Shown here in pieces: positions 40,926-49,211 of a stretch of 64,000 bases of DNA (positions are counted from its first letter, which is position 1; the number at the start of each line of letters is the position of its first letter). Both the position numbers and the translations under genes were made by a program. The DNA is from Treponema sp. Its GTDB lineage: Bacteria; Spirochaetota; Spirochaetia; Treponematales; Treponemataceae. The stretch covers positions 186,001-250,000 of the forward strand of contig JAFUTH010000015.1 in assembly GCA_017484285.1 (NCBI GenBank). Direction: 5' to 3'. The notes below the pieces were generated by a model. That model searched no databases, was not told where the DNA came from, and saw nothing but the letters and a program-made list of their open reading frames with translations.

Positions 40926-41050
40926 ATTCGGGCGCAACCCGCCTACGGCGGGTCGGGCTTTTGCGAGAAATACTTTGTATTTCTCGTGACGAGTTTGCAT
41001 TGCAAACTCGCGGGTTCCGCTATCGCTTCATTGCCTACGGCAACGCTTCG
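40926..41050. repeat. Dispersed intergenic repeat (copy 2)
   Basis: It shares ordered blocks with copy 1 at 33,158-33,270 (GGGCG, CGGGTCGGGCT, GGTTCCGC, CTACGGC, GCTTCGCG). It carries two extra hairpins, CCCGCCTACGGCGGG (40,938-40,952) and GCGAG-rich arms around GAAATACTTTGTATTTC and GAGTTTGCATTGCAAACTC. Confidence 0.65.
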
Positions 41051-41055
41051 CGCCC

Positions 41056-41421
41056 CTACAATCCCTTGCGCGCATACACACTCAAGCCCACAAGCAAGCA
41101 TCCCTGAATATACGGCAAGCCGTTCTCGTTCAAATACGCAAGCAGATCTTCGTTCTCCGCACCGGGCTGAATCACGATGCACTTGAAGGGCTTTTTGCAG
41201 TCCTTAATGAGCGCAAGCCCTTTCGCGGGATTTATGCAGAGGTCGATGATGTCGATGTCGCCGCCAATGTCGTTGAAGCTCTGAAGCTCCTTCCCCACCG
41301 CGTGAACCGTGTAGCCGTGTGCAAGAAGCCCGTGCTTGATTTTATAGGCGTATTTTTCTTCGTTCAGCGTGTCGCCCGCCACGGCAAAAACGCGCTGAGC
41401 CATGATTTCCTTTAAGTCCAT
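41056..41421 (-). CDS. CoA-binding domain protein (YccU-like)
   Basis: The 121-residue protein is a single Rossmann-like CoA-binding domain: FAVAGDTLNEEKYAYKIKHGLLAHGYTVHAV, then DIIDLCINPAKGLALIKD and VIQPGAENEDLLAYLNENGL. I start at ATG 41421 (MDLKEIMAQRV); a frame from 41511 overlaps the next gene. Substrate or partner unknown. Confidence 0.8.
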   Translation of the reverse strand: MDLKEIMAQRVFAVAGDTLNEEKYAYKIKHGLLAHGYTVHAVGKELQSFNDIGGDIDIIDLCINPAKGLALIKDCKKPFKCIVIQPGAENEDLLAYLNENGLPYIQGCLLVGLSVYARKGL

Positions 41422-41495
41422 GCCCACAGTGTAGCAGAAAAGGGGGAAGATTTCTATTGCCCGTCGTTCACGAACGAGCGAATCCGTCAGGCATT

Positions 41496-42341
41496 TTACC
41501 CAAGCACACATCGCCCGCCCGCGTCGCGAATCATTCCCTCTTCTGCGAGCTTTTCCGCCGCCACCGCGAGCCGACCCAAGTCAATCCGCTCGCTTGTGGC
41601 AATTTCTTCAAGCGTAAGCCCCGCCCCGCCGTGTTCGGTTTTCGTGAGTTGCCGCAAAATCGCTCCGCGCGCCTGTCGAAGAGAACCTGTGAATGTACTC
41701 TGCTTTGTGTACGCCTTGCTTTTCCGCGAGGGATTTTCGCCGCGCTTTTTCAAGTCCGCGCCGTAATCCATGAGCGCGTAGTACCAGAGCCTCGGATTTG
41801 AGCGGTCAAGCGTCGCCTCTACAAGCGGGAGAATGTCGGAATCGGAAACTTCGCTGGCTTCAAAAAAGAAATGAATGAACACAGAGCGAATATTCGTCTC
41901 GATGAACGCTTCCGCCTTGTTGAACGCAAAGGTCGCAATCGCCCGCGCCGTGTACGCGCCGATTCCGGGGAGCGCGTCGAGGCTTTCCGCGTCGCTCGGA
42001 ACACTGCCGCCATGCTCCGCGCAAATGGTACGGCACGCCTCATGCAGAAACTTTGCGCGGCGGTTATAGCCAAGCCCGTTCCATAGCGAAAGCACTTCGG
42101 AAAGTTCCGCGCCCGCCACGCTCTGCACCGTGGGAAAGCGCGAAAGCCACGCCTCGTATTTTTCGACCACCCGCGCCGTCTGCGTCTGCTGCAACATGAA
42201 CTCGCTCACCATAATCGCGTACGGGTCGCTTGTCGCACGCCACGGAAACACACGCCCATTCTCGCGAAAGTGAGCCCAGATTGTCTCGCGGAACGAGGTA
42301 ATTTGAGAAGAAGTGAGTTCAATCAGCTGGGGAGTTTTCAT
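41496..42341 (-). CDS. MutY-related HhH-GPD DNA glycosylase lacking the iron-sulfur cluster
   Basis: The 281-residue protein has the N-terminal hallmarks of adenine glycosylases: FPWR, SEFMLQQTQT with the catalytic Glu, WNGLGYNRRAKFL, and the helix-hairpin-helix LPGIGAYTARAIATFAF. Where MutY has the second catalytic acid (DxNVxRV), this protein has IETNIRSVF with Glu. The four C-terminal cysteines are absent (region MDYGADLKKRGENPSRKS). This fits a cluster-free branch of the family. There is no NUDIX-like 8-oxoG reading domain, so the substrate may differ from A:8-oxoG. Start at 42341 (MKTPQL). Confidence 0.75.
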   Translation of the reverse strand: MKTPQLIELTSSQITSFRETIWAHFRENGRVFPWRATSDPYAIMVSEFMLQQTQTARVVEKYEAWLSRFPTVQSVAGAELSEVLSLWNGLGYNRRAKFLHEACRTICAEHGGSVPSDAESLDALPGIGAYTARAIATFAFNKAEAFIETNIRSVFIHFFFEASEVSDSDILPLVEATLDRSNPRLWYYALMDYGADLKKRGENPSRKSKAYTKQSTFTGSLRQARGAILRQLTKTEHGGAGLTLEEIATSERIDLGRLAVAAEKLAEEGMIRDAGGRCVLG

Positions 42342-42366
42342 GCTTCCATCGTACCACAAAAACTAT

Positions 42367-43020
42367 TCATTCGGAACAAGCCGTGGCTGTTGCCCCCATT
42401 ACCCCCTCCTCAACCGCATACTGCAAGCCCGCAAGAAACCGCCCCGCGTGTGCGCCGTCCATCTGCGTGTGGTGGAACTGGAACGAAATCGCAAGCTGGT
42501 AACGGAAAAGCCGCTTTTTGTACCGCCCCCATATCAGAAACGGATTGTTGAAAATGCCGCTGTTCATGCCCACCGCGCCGTCAAGCTCCGTGTCGATGAT
42601 TGCCGAAGTGCCGATGACCATGCGCTCGGCGGACAGGTCAAAATCCTCGCACTTCTCGGCAACCTGCGCCGTGTATTTGAGGTAGTCGCGGTTGAACGCT
42701 TCCAAGTCGTCCGAAAACGGAATGTCGCACGAACTGACCTCGCCGTGCTTGTTCTTGACGATGGTGTTCACCGCAAGCGCGTCATACTGAATCAGCTTGT
42801 CGCCCACAGGGAGCAGGTAAAACTCCTTCACGCCGCTCGCCGCCTTTCCCACGCACCAGTCCAAGAGCATGTTGAATTTTAACTGCCGCCGTTTGCTCGC
42901 CTTGACAAGATTCGTCACATCAAGCGTCTTGAAAAAAGTGACCATCGGGTTCGGTGCGCACATCCACAGGTCAAACGCTTTCGCGCGTGTGGTTTCGGCA
43001 GGTTTTATTTCTTTCGGCAT
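42367..43020 (-). CDS. Chloramphenicol acetyltransferase-fold protein
   Basis: The 217-residue protein fits the CAT family: PMVTFFKTLDVTNLV near the start and QFHHTQMDGAHAGRFLAGLQ near the C-terminus, with the catalytic HHxxxDG. The substitution TQM for the usual AVC in this motif, and location among house-keeping detoxification genes, make true drug resistance uncertain. Members act as homotrimers using acetyl-CoA. I prefer ATG 43020 (MPKEIKPAETT). Confidence 0.8.
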   Translation of the reverse strand: MPKEIKPAETTRAKAFDLWMCAPNPMVTFFKTLDVTNLVKASKRRQLKFNMLLDWCVGKAASGVKEFYLLPVGDKLIQYDALAVNTIVKNKHGEVSSCDIPFSDDLEAFNRDYLKYTAQVAEKCEDFDLSAERMVIGTSAIIDTELDGAVGMNSGIFNNPFLIWGRYKKRLFRYQLAISFQFHHTQMDGAHAGRFLAGLQYAVEEGVMGATATACSE

Positions 43021-43038
43021 AGTTTTCTCCTCCAAATC

Positions 43039-43575
43039 TCACATTTCCGCGATTTTCCGCACGGTGTTTGCGGTTCTGATTGTCAGAAGCTCAGCAATGC
43101 CGCTGGTCGCAGTCTTTTTCCACCACGCCGCCTTTGCATACCGCTTTCGGTCAAACGACCAGAAAATCACATCCTCATGCACAAAAATCCGCTCCAGCTC
43201 CTTTGTCGGCTCACCGATTTTCTCTGCGACAGCCTGTGCGCTAGAAGACGGAAGGACAAAAATCAGATTATCGTAGATTTCCGTATCGTCGGAGCCCCAC
43301 CATTCAGGCGCGTTGTGCAAAAGCTCGGAAAGCCGTTCCTGCCGAATGACAAAAAGGGGAATGTCGAGCGCGAATTTTTCTTTTATCATCGCGCCGATTT
43401 TTTCCGAGACGGCTTTTTCATCCTCGTCCGTCGAAAAAATCACATTCCCGCTGTTCAGATGCGTTCTGACCTCCGCATAGCCAAGCGTGAGAAAATGCTC
43501 TTTCAGCGCGGGCATGGGGATTTTGTTCTTCCCGCTGATATTGATTCCCCGAAGCAATGCAATGTATCGTGTCAT
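43039..43575 (-). CDS. DUF1697 family protein
   Basis: The 178-residue protein opens with the unmistakable DUF1697 start YIALLRGINISGKNKIPM and HLNSGNVIFST. No function is established for this family. It lies on the same strand as, and between, the CAT-like and VOC-domain genes with short gaps. Confidence 0.9.
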   Translation of the reverse strand: MTRYIALLRGINISGKNKIPMPALKEHFLTLGYAEVRTHLNSGNVIFSTDEDEKAVSEKIGAMIKEKFALDIPLFVIRQERLSELLHNAPEWWGSDDTEIYDNLIFVLPSSSAQAVAEKIGEPTKELERIFVHEDVIFWSFDRKRYAKAAWWKKTATSGIAELLTIRTANTVRKIAEM

Positions 43576-43588
43576 TTTTTCTCCGTCA

Positions 43589-43981
43589 TCACCCCTTCAC
43601 AAACGAGCCGATTTCAATCAAGTTGCCGTCCGGGTCGGCGATGTAGCAGGTTCGCTGCCCCCACGGTTCGGTGGTCGGGGGCATGACGGGCTTTGCGCCC
43701 TTTGAGACGACTTGTGCAAAAGTCTTGTCAACGGTGGCAAAATTTTCCACGCTCAGCGCGACCTCAAAATGACCGTTGATTTTCTCCGCATAATTGAAGC
43801 GGCTTGAAGTCATCTTTTCAAAATCGGTGCGGCGGTAGAGCATGAAAAGCGTGCCGTCCTTTTCGAGCATCACATTCTGCGCGTTCTCGTCGTCCTTGAT
43901 TTCAAAGCCAAGCACATCGCGGTAAAAGCGAACCATCGCCGCCATATCGTTCACAAAAATTCCAAATCCGTCAAGTTTCAT
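43589..43981 (-). CDS. VOC (glyoxalase/bleomycin-resistance) domain protein
   Basis: The 130-residue protein has two betaalphabeta-beta-beta repeats. MAAMVRFYRDVLGFEI is near the start and YIADPDGNLIEIGSF, with the metal-ligand Glu, is at the end. Such proteins bind metals and either rearrange small molecules or sequester drugs. Its ATG overlaps the end of the GyrI-like gene by 4 bases. Confidence 0.85.
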   Translation of the reverse strand: MKLDGFGIFVNDMAAMVRFYRDVLGFEIKDDENAQNVMLEKDGTLFMLYRRTDFEKMTSSRFNYAEKINGHFEVALSVENFATVDKTFAQVVSKGAKPVMPPTTEPWGQRTCYIADPDGNLIEIGSFVKG

Positions 43982-44622
43982 ATTTTCTCCAGTGTTTTTA
44001 TTATCGGGTGACGAATGACTGTCCGCAAGTTTTCGGCGGCGGTCTTTCGCGGGTCGGAAAGATATATTTCGTGATGAAGGCGATTTTCGCTTATGTCGCT
44101 TGCATATCCGTTACGCGCCAAAAACGCATCCATGAGCGCAACACTTTTCGGCTCATCGTCAAACGAGCCGTGGTGCATTATCTGAACGCACAAGCCTTCT
44201 TCAAGCGTAAGAAACTCCGCGCATGAAAAGTCAATCTTTTTCTTTTCGGAAGCTGATTTTACCGCCCAGTCAAAATCGTCTTTGCCCACAAAATCAGGCA
44301 GCCGAATGGCAGAAATCCAATTGAAATTTTCTTTGTGCGAATAATCCACGCCGTCAGTGCCGTCCTGCGACCAAAATCCTTCGAGCGGCGGAACTACATA
44401 TTCAAAAAATCCGTCGATTTTGTAATCAGTCTTATAGCTCATTTTAAGCGTGTAAGAAAGCGAGTACAGAACAGAGAGTGCATTCTGATACGCCCCGCCT
44501 TCTTCATTCGGGTTGCCTTTTCCGCGAACAGCGACATAGTTCATTTTGGGAACAGATACGATGTGCGGCGTGCTCGGCGGAAGATACAATTCCTTATATT
44601 CTTTTTTGAAGTCAAATGGCAT
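43978..44622 (-). CDS. GyrI-like small-molecule-binding domain protein
   Basis: The 214-residue protein has the GyrI-like pattern YVAVRGKGNPNEEGGAYQNALSVLY, then VPPLEGFW and HHEIYLSDPRKTAAENLRTVIRHPI. This stand-alone form is widespread and may bind or hydrolyse toxic small molecules. It sits in a minus-strand run of stress-type genes (DJ-1-like, GyrI-like, VOC, DUF1697, CAT-like), which begins just across from a WYL regulator. Confidence 0.85.
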   Translation of the reverse strand: MPFDFKKEYKELYLPPSTPHIVSVPKMNYVAVRGKGNPNEEGGAYQNALSVLYSLSYTLKMSYKTDYKIDGFFEYVVPPLEGFWSQDGTDGVDYSHKENFNWISAIRLPDFVGKDDFDWAVKSASEKKKIDFSCAEFLTLEEGLCVQIMHHGSFDDEPKSVALMDAFLARNGYASDISENRLHHEIYLSDPRKTAAENLRTVIRHPIIKTLEKI

Positions 44623-44631
44623 AGAAGTCTC

Positions 44632-45270
44632 CTATTTGTTTTTGCGGGGCGGCAAAGTCTGCATCAGCGCAAAAAAGTGCCACGCTTCGCCTGTTGAAAA
44701 ATATGCGTACCATTCTTCAAGCGTATTCTGCTGAAAAATACCGAGTTTTTCAATTATCTGCTTTGCGAACAAAAGCCCGCCTGTCGCGCTCGCTGTAATC
44801 AAGTTTCCGTCACAAACTGAAGGATCGTCAACATAAAATGCTGTGCCCTTGTACGACGGACAGAACATTTCAAGGAATCCCGCTCCGTTGCTTGTGTGAG
44901 GACGGCTGTCGAGTAGACCTAAGTTTGCCAAAGCCACCGTCGCACCGCAGATGGCGCACACCGTTCCGCCTTTTTCAAGAAGTTCCGCCGCCTTTGCAAT
45001 GATTTTCTCGTTCTCCGCTTCGCCCCAAGTGTCCGCGCCCGGCAAAATCAACACGCTGTTTGCGCTCACCGCGATTTCGTCAATCGTGCAGTCAGGGAGG
45101 ATTGTAAGTCCGCCCATCGTTTTGACGCATTCTTTTGTAAGCGAGACCGTCTTAATGCACACGCTCGGCGCATCCTGCTTGAAAAACCGCTTTGAATTCA
45201 GTTCTGCCGTTACAAAGCCGATTTCCCAGTCCGCCATTGTCGCAATCAGATACAGGTAAACAGTAATCAT
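44632..45270 (-). CDS. DJ-1/PfpI-family protein
   Basis: The 212-residue protein has the class I amidotransferase-like fold, with the nucleophile elbow VCAICGATVALAN (Cys near residue 104). LDSRPHTSNGAGFLEMFCPSYKG follows, a pattern of YajL/YdeA-type members. It is the first gene of the minus-strand detoxification run and is divergent from the WYL regulator. Roles in the family range from glyoxalase-like repair to chaperone; none can be assigned. Confidence 0.85.
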   Translation of the reverse strand: MITVYLYLIATMADWEIGFVTAELNSKRFFKQDAPSVCIKTVSLTKECVKTMGGLTILPDCTIDEIAVSANSVLILPGADTWGEAENEKIIAKAAELLEKGGTVCAICGATVALANLGLLDSRPHTSNGAGFLEMFCPSYKGTAFYVDDPSVCDGNLITASATGGLLFAKQIIEKLGIFQQNTLEEWYAYFSTGEAWHFFALMQTLPPRKNK

Positions 45271-45331
45271 AAAACCTCCAAATCCGCGCTTCTGGAATTT
45301 GCATTTTCTGAGGTGATTTTAGCATTTAATT

Positions 45332-45360
45332 CTTGACAACTGTATGTCAGCAATCCAAAA
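45332..45360 (+). promoter_or_regulatory. Promoter of the WYL regulator with overlapping inverted repeat
   Basis: TTGACA (45,332-45,337), a 17-base spacer and CAAAAT (45,355-45,360). The spacer includes TGACA-actgta-TGTCA, an inverted repeat suited to autoregulation. This promoter overlaps the first in-frame ATG (45,344), so translation must begin downstream. Confidence 0.55.
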
Positions 45361-45388
45361 TAAAATGAAAAAAATTCGGGCGGTGAAA

Positions 45389-46324
45389 ATGAAAATCGAC
45401 AGGCTTGTGAGTATCATCATGCTTCTTCTTGAAAAAAATCGAATTGGCGCAGAGGAGCTTGCAAAAATGTTCGAGGTTTCCCCGCGCACGATTTACCGCG
45501 ACATCGAATCAATCAGCATGGCAGGAATTCCCGTTCGTTCCGTTCCCGGCGTGGGTGGCGGCATTGAGATTTTGCCCTCATACAAGGTGGACAAAAAAGT
45601 CTTTTCGTCGGACGACCTTTCCGCGCTGCTCATGGGCTTGTCGAGCCTTTCGGGAATGATTCGGAGCGATGAACTTGCTGGCGCGATGGCAAAAGTCAAA
45701 AGCATTATCCCGGCTGAAAAGGCAAAGGAAATCGAGCTTAAGGCAAGCCAAATCATAATCGACCTAAAGCCGTGGTACGGGCAGGGAAACATAACGCCGT
45801 ATCTTGAAACCGTAAAAACTGCACTGCAAGAAAGTCGATTGGTCGCTTTCACCTACTTTGACGGACACGGCAACAAAAGCGAGCGCACCGTAGAGCCGTA
45901 CCGACTTGTGTTGAAAGGTATGAACTGGTATTTTTACGGCTTCTGTCTTGGTCGCACCGACTGGCGGCTTTTCAGACTTTCACGAATGACGAGTCTTGAA
46001 CTCAAAGACGAGCGATTTTCCCCGCGAGAATACAAACCGCCCGTTCTTGATTTTGAAAAAATGCATGGCGAAATTCAGACAGAAATAAAGCTCCGCATCC
46101 ACAAGTCAATCATCGACCGCATTCTGGATTTCTGCCCGCAAGACAAAATCCTTCCCGACGGCGACGAGTATTTTATCGTGCGCTTCCCCTTCGCCGAAAG
46201 CGATTGGTCTTATGACATGCTCTTAAGCCTCGGTGAAAAATTCGAGTGTCTTGAACCGCGCTCCGTCAGAGAAAAACTGAGGGAGAAGATTTTCAAGATG
46301 GCGGAGCGGATGCGAGAGGGGTGA
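45389..46324 (+). CDS. YafY-type HTH-WYL transcriptional regulator
   Basis: The 311-residue protein has an HTH_11 domain (KIDRLVSIIMLLLEKNRIGAEELAKMFEVSPRTIYRDIESI), a WYL domain near residues 130-200 (RTVEPYRLVLKGMNWYFYGFC) and a WCX-like C-terminus. WYL domains bind nucleic-acid-like or small ligands and regulate stress and defence genes (family knowledge). I chose ATG 45389, which matches family N-termini and lies after the promoter at 45,332. It is divergent from the DJ-1-led gene run, its likely target. Confidence 0.85.
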   Translation: MKIDRLVSIIMLLLEKNRIGAEELAKMFEVSPRTIYRDIESISMAGIPVRSVPGVGGGIEILPSYKVDKKVFSSDDLSALLMGLSSLSGMIRSDELAGAMAKVKSIIPAEKAKEIELKASQIIIDLKPWYGQGNITPYLETVKTALQESRLVAFTYFDGHGNKSERTVEPYRLVLKGMNWYFYGFCLGRTDWRLFRLSRMTSLELKDERFSPREYKPPVLDFEKMHGEIQTEIKLRIHKSIIDRILDFCPQDKILPDGDEYFIVRFPFAESDWSYDMLLSLGEKFECLEPRSVREKLREKIFKMAERMREG

Positions 46325-46330
46325 AAGTGG

Positions 46331-46450
46331 TTATGCGCCCAGAACCGCGCTCAATCGCAAGTTCACGGCACGAAGCATTTCTTTTCCGTAGCCTTTTCCG
46401 CGTACTTCTGGCAAAACAATTACAAAACCGAAACGAAGCTCTTTTTTCAT
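46331..46450 (-). pseudogene. GNAT acetyltransferase fragment
   Basis: A 39-codon frame starts at an ATG that overlaps the FMN-reductase stop (ATGA) and reads ...FGFVIVLPEVRGKGYGKEML. It contains the acetyl-CoA-binding motif of GNAT enzymes (RGKGYG). A whole GNAT domain is about 140 residues, so this is the remnant of a truncated gene that was coupled to the upstream reductase. The other end is missing on both sides. Confidence 0.6.
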
Positions 46451-46983
46451 CGTATCATTGTTCCCAAGTCAAACGCCTCTTTCAATGCGGATTCGGGGAC
46501 ATCGCCTTTGTCTTTCGCGCCTCGAACAAGGACTTTTCCCGCATCTTCAAGATGAAAGAAATTCAGGACAAGCTTGTACTGCACGAGGATTGCGTCGAAC
46601 AGTTCGGGCAAAGTTGCCGCCCCGACCAGAATCAGCGCGAGGTGCTTGATGTGAAATTCATTCCGCATGGGCGTGTGCAAACGGTCGATAACCGCCTTCA
46701 GTTTTGCGCTCAGTCCGTAAAAATAGACGGGAGAAGCAATCACCACCATGTCGGCTTTTTTGAGCTTTTCGTAGATAAGATTCATGTCATCGTTCTGAAC
46801 GCACTGGTTTCCCTGCCGCGTAAAGCACGAATTGCACCCGATACACGGATTCACCTTGTAGTCCGCCACAGAAATGATTTCCACCTCGTTATGCTGCCGC
46901 GCCCCGTCCGCAAACGCCGTCGCCAATAAGTCAGTGTTCCCGCCCCTTCTCATGCTTCCTGTCAAAACCACGATGTTGCTCAT
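46447..46983 (-). CDS. NAD(P)H-dependent FMN reductase / iron-sulfur flavoprotein-like
   Basis: The 178-residue protein has a flavodoxin-like start VVLTGSMRRGGNTDLLATAF. NPCIGCNSCFTRQGNQCVQNDDM is a cysteine set seen in the iron-sulfur flavoprotein branch. VVIASPVYFYGLSAKLKAVIDRL is the conserved FMN loop. It probably transfers electrons to quinones or small oxidants. Its stop overlaps the start of a GNAT remnant. Confidence 0.85.
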   Translation of the reverse strand: MSNIVVLTGSMRRGGNTDLLATAFADGARQHNEVEIISVADYKVNPCIGCNSCFTRQGNQCVQNDDMNLIYEKLKKADMVVIASPVYFYGLSAKLKAVIDRLHTPMRNEFHIKHLALILVGAATLPELFDAILVQYKLVLNFFHLEDAGKVLVRGAKDKGDVPESALKEAFDLGTMIR

Positions 46984-46998
46984 GTCTGCCCCCTGAAC

Positions 46999-47520
46999 CT
47001 AGCGAATCTCAATCTGGCACATCTTCATCGCAGAGAGCGCGTTTTCGTGGCTTTCAGGCGTAACGCCCGCGCAACAACTCGCATCCACCGCGACCTTCAC
47101 TTCGGGAAGCCGCGCCTTTAAAATCATCGCGTTGTTGATGACGCAGATATCCGTGCACAGCCCGACAAGTTCAATTTCTTCTATATAGTCGCGATTTCCG
47201 AGAGAAGCCACATAGTCCGCAAGCTCCAGCGAACCGAACGAAGGCTTGTCAATCACCTTCGAGCCGTCCACATCAAGAGCCGAAGAAATCTGCCAGCCCG
47301 CCGTACCCTTCACACAATGCACGACGGGAAGATTCTTTCCCTCCTGCGAGTCAAGGTAGCCCTCAGAATGCGTGTCGCGCGTAAAAATCACCTCACTCCC
47401 CGCCTCCCGCGCCGACTCCACCTTCGCCGCCACATTCGGAACAATCGCCACCGCCTCTTTCGTGCCGAGCGAGCCGTCAATAAAATCATTCTGCATGTCA
47501 ATTACAATAAGGATTTTCAT
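46999..47520 (-). CDS. Isochorismatase-family hydrolase, probable nicotinamidase
   Basis: The 173-residue protein starts MKILIVIDMQNDFIDGSLG, with the catalytic Asp. TRDTHSEGYLDSQEGKNLPVVHCVKGTAGW holds the metal-ligand residues of nicotinamidases. LVGLCTDICVINNAM has the nucleophile Cys. All three catalytic positions are present, so nicotinamide to nicotinate conversion in NAD salvage is likely. The start at 47520 is preceded by a weak GGTGAAAAA. Confidence 0.85.
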   Translation of the reverse strand: MKILIVIDMQNDFIDGSLGTKEAVAIVPNVAAKVESAREAGSEVIFTRDTHSEGYLDSQEGKNLPVVHCVKGTAGWQISSALDVDGSKVIDKPSFGSLELADYVASLGNRDYIEEIELVGLCTDICVINNAMILKARLPEVKVAVDASCCAGVTPESHENALSAMKMCQIEIR

Positions 47521-47666
47521 TTTTTCACCTGTGTCCGTAAGATGAGGTATTATAGCATAAGTGCGGGGGAAGGAAAAATGGGGGAAGTTTTCTACATAGT
47601 CCTGCGAAATGCAAAAGCATAATGATATATTCCACATAAACATATAATTTGTGGTATACTAATTTT

Positions 47667-49211
47667 ATGCAGTCGCTTTCAAGCCAGCACATTCAACATC
47701 TCCTAAAAACAGAGCCGAGTTTCCTTCTCTTGCGCTCACGCTCCGCATATCTTGTCATATCATTCCTGTATGCGCAATTTCGGCAAAACAATAAATCTGT
47801 CATTTCATCGGACGAACTGGAAATCAGCTTTGCAACTTTTCTAAAAGAACATAAAGATGAAGAATCTATATTAGAATCAGAAATTGATGAAAATGACTAT
47901 GCGCTGTTTAAATTTCAGGAGAGTGCCGATTTACAGCTTCGCGCGCGAAAATACATTCAGTCGTGGTGCTCCGACGAAAAAGGTTATATCCGCCGTTATT
48001 ACAATGCAGAAAACATTCCTGTTATAGAACTGACACCAAGCATAGAACGGCTTTTCACTTTTCTTGACGAGGCTGAGCCAAAAACATTTGTCGGCACCGA
48101 ATCCCGTTTCCGCACAATTCTACACCAACTGCGGGAATTGAATCAGAACATCAATGAAAATCCCGAATTAAGGATTGCCTCGCTCGAAAAACAACGCTCG
48201 GAAATTGACGAAGAAATCGCCTGCATTCAAGCAACAGGCGAAGTCAAGACTTATACGAGCGTACAGATTCAAGAGCGGCTAGAAGAAATTATCCGCAATT
48301 CAAGAAGTCTGCTCGGCGAATTTCGTCAGGTGGAAGAAAACTTCCGTGAAATTTTGCAGGGGATTTATAAGCGGCAAAGCGAGCTTGAAACGACCAAAGG
48401 AACGATTCTCGGCTACACGCTCAATACCGATGCAAAAATGCGCGAGTCTTCACAAGGGCAGTCATTCTCTTCATTCTGGAATTTTATTGCTCAGGACGCG
48501 GAGAACGAAATCGCAAACCTTGCGCGTGATATAGTCCAAGCCCTTGAGGAACATACAGACCAAGCTTCCATCGCAAATAAGGAGAACATAGATTTTCTTC
48601 TGCAACTGAAGCGCAATCTGTATAACGCAGGTCATAAAATCGTAGATCAGAACCATACGCTTTCAGAAAAAATCAACCGAATCCTAAAACAGTAGTCGGC
48701 AAACGAACGCCAGCAGATAAAAGAACTCACGACAGAAATCAAGCAGCTCATGCATTCGTATACCGATAAATACGCAGATACGAAAACAGCTATAAGCGAA
48801 ACTTGCATAAGCGTTTCTCTTGTCCGCCCGACAGAAATGAATTTTCCGCAGGCAAGAAAACTCATGCTTCCTGAAAAGAACAGCGATTTTGACGAAATCC
48901 AAACTTACGAGCAGGAAGATGTAGAACAGCTTGATATAGCGGAATTATTCACGCAATTCTACATTGATGAGAAGGAGCTTTTGAATCACATTGCAGAATA
49001 CAAGAAACAGAATCCAAACAAGCAGTTCACGCTCCAAGAATTGACCGAAGCCTACCCTATTCAAAAAGGGCTTTCTGAGCTTGTCGCGTGGTACGGCATT
49101 GCAAATAAGGACGATACTATTACCATAGATTCTACAAAGCATGATGTCATCTCATATCAAAAAGATGATACGCTGCTGAAAGTAAAAGTTCCGAGGATGA
49201 TTTTTATATGA
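47667..49211 (+). pseudogene. jetA: Wadjet component JetA with in-frame amber codon
   Basis: Reading through one TAG (48,693-48,695) gives a single 514-codon frame that matches JetA. The N-terminus is a winged-helix, kleisin-like region (SRSAYLVISFLYAQFRQ). A coiled coil follows (LEKQRSEIDEEIACIQ...) and the C-terminus ends in KVKVPRMIFI. The frame is unchanged on both sides (LKQ-stop-SANERQQIKEL), so a single C-to-T change of CAG is the simplest origin. Without suppression only 342 residues are made, and the C-terminal 171 could start only at an inner ATG (48,750) with no good ribosome-binding site. JetA is the kleisin-type subunit of the JetABC complex (family knowledge). The rest of the operon is intact. 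Confidence 0.85.

Noticed and set aside
42367-43020. Definite chloramphenicol resistance gene
   Set aside because: The catalytic HHxxxDG is present, but context and motif differences do not support a resistance claim; only the fold is called.
45344-45388. Earlier ATG starts of the WYL regulator
   Set aside because: A TTGACA/CAAAAT promoter overlaps the first ATG, and family N-termini match the Met at 45,389.
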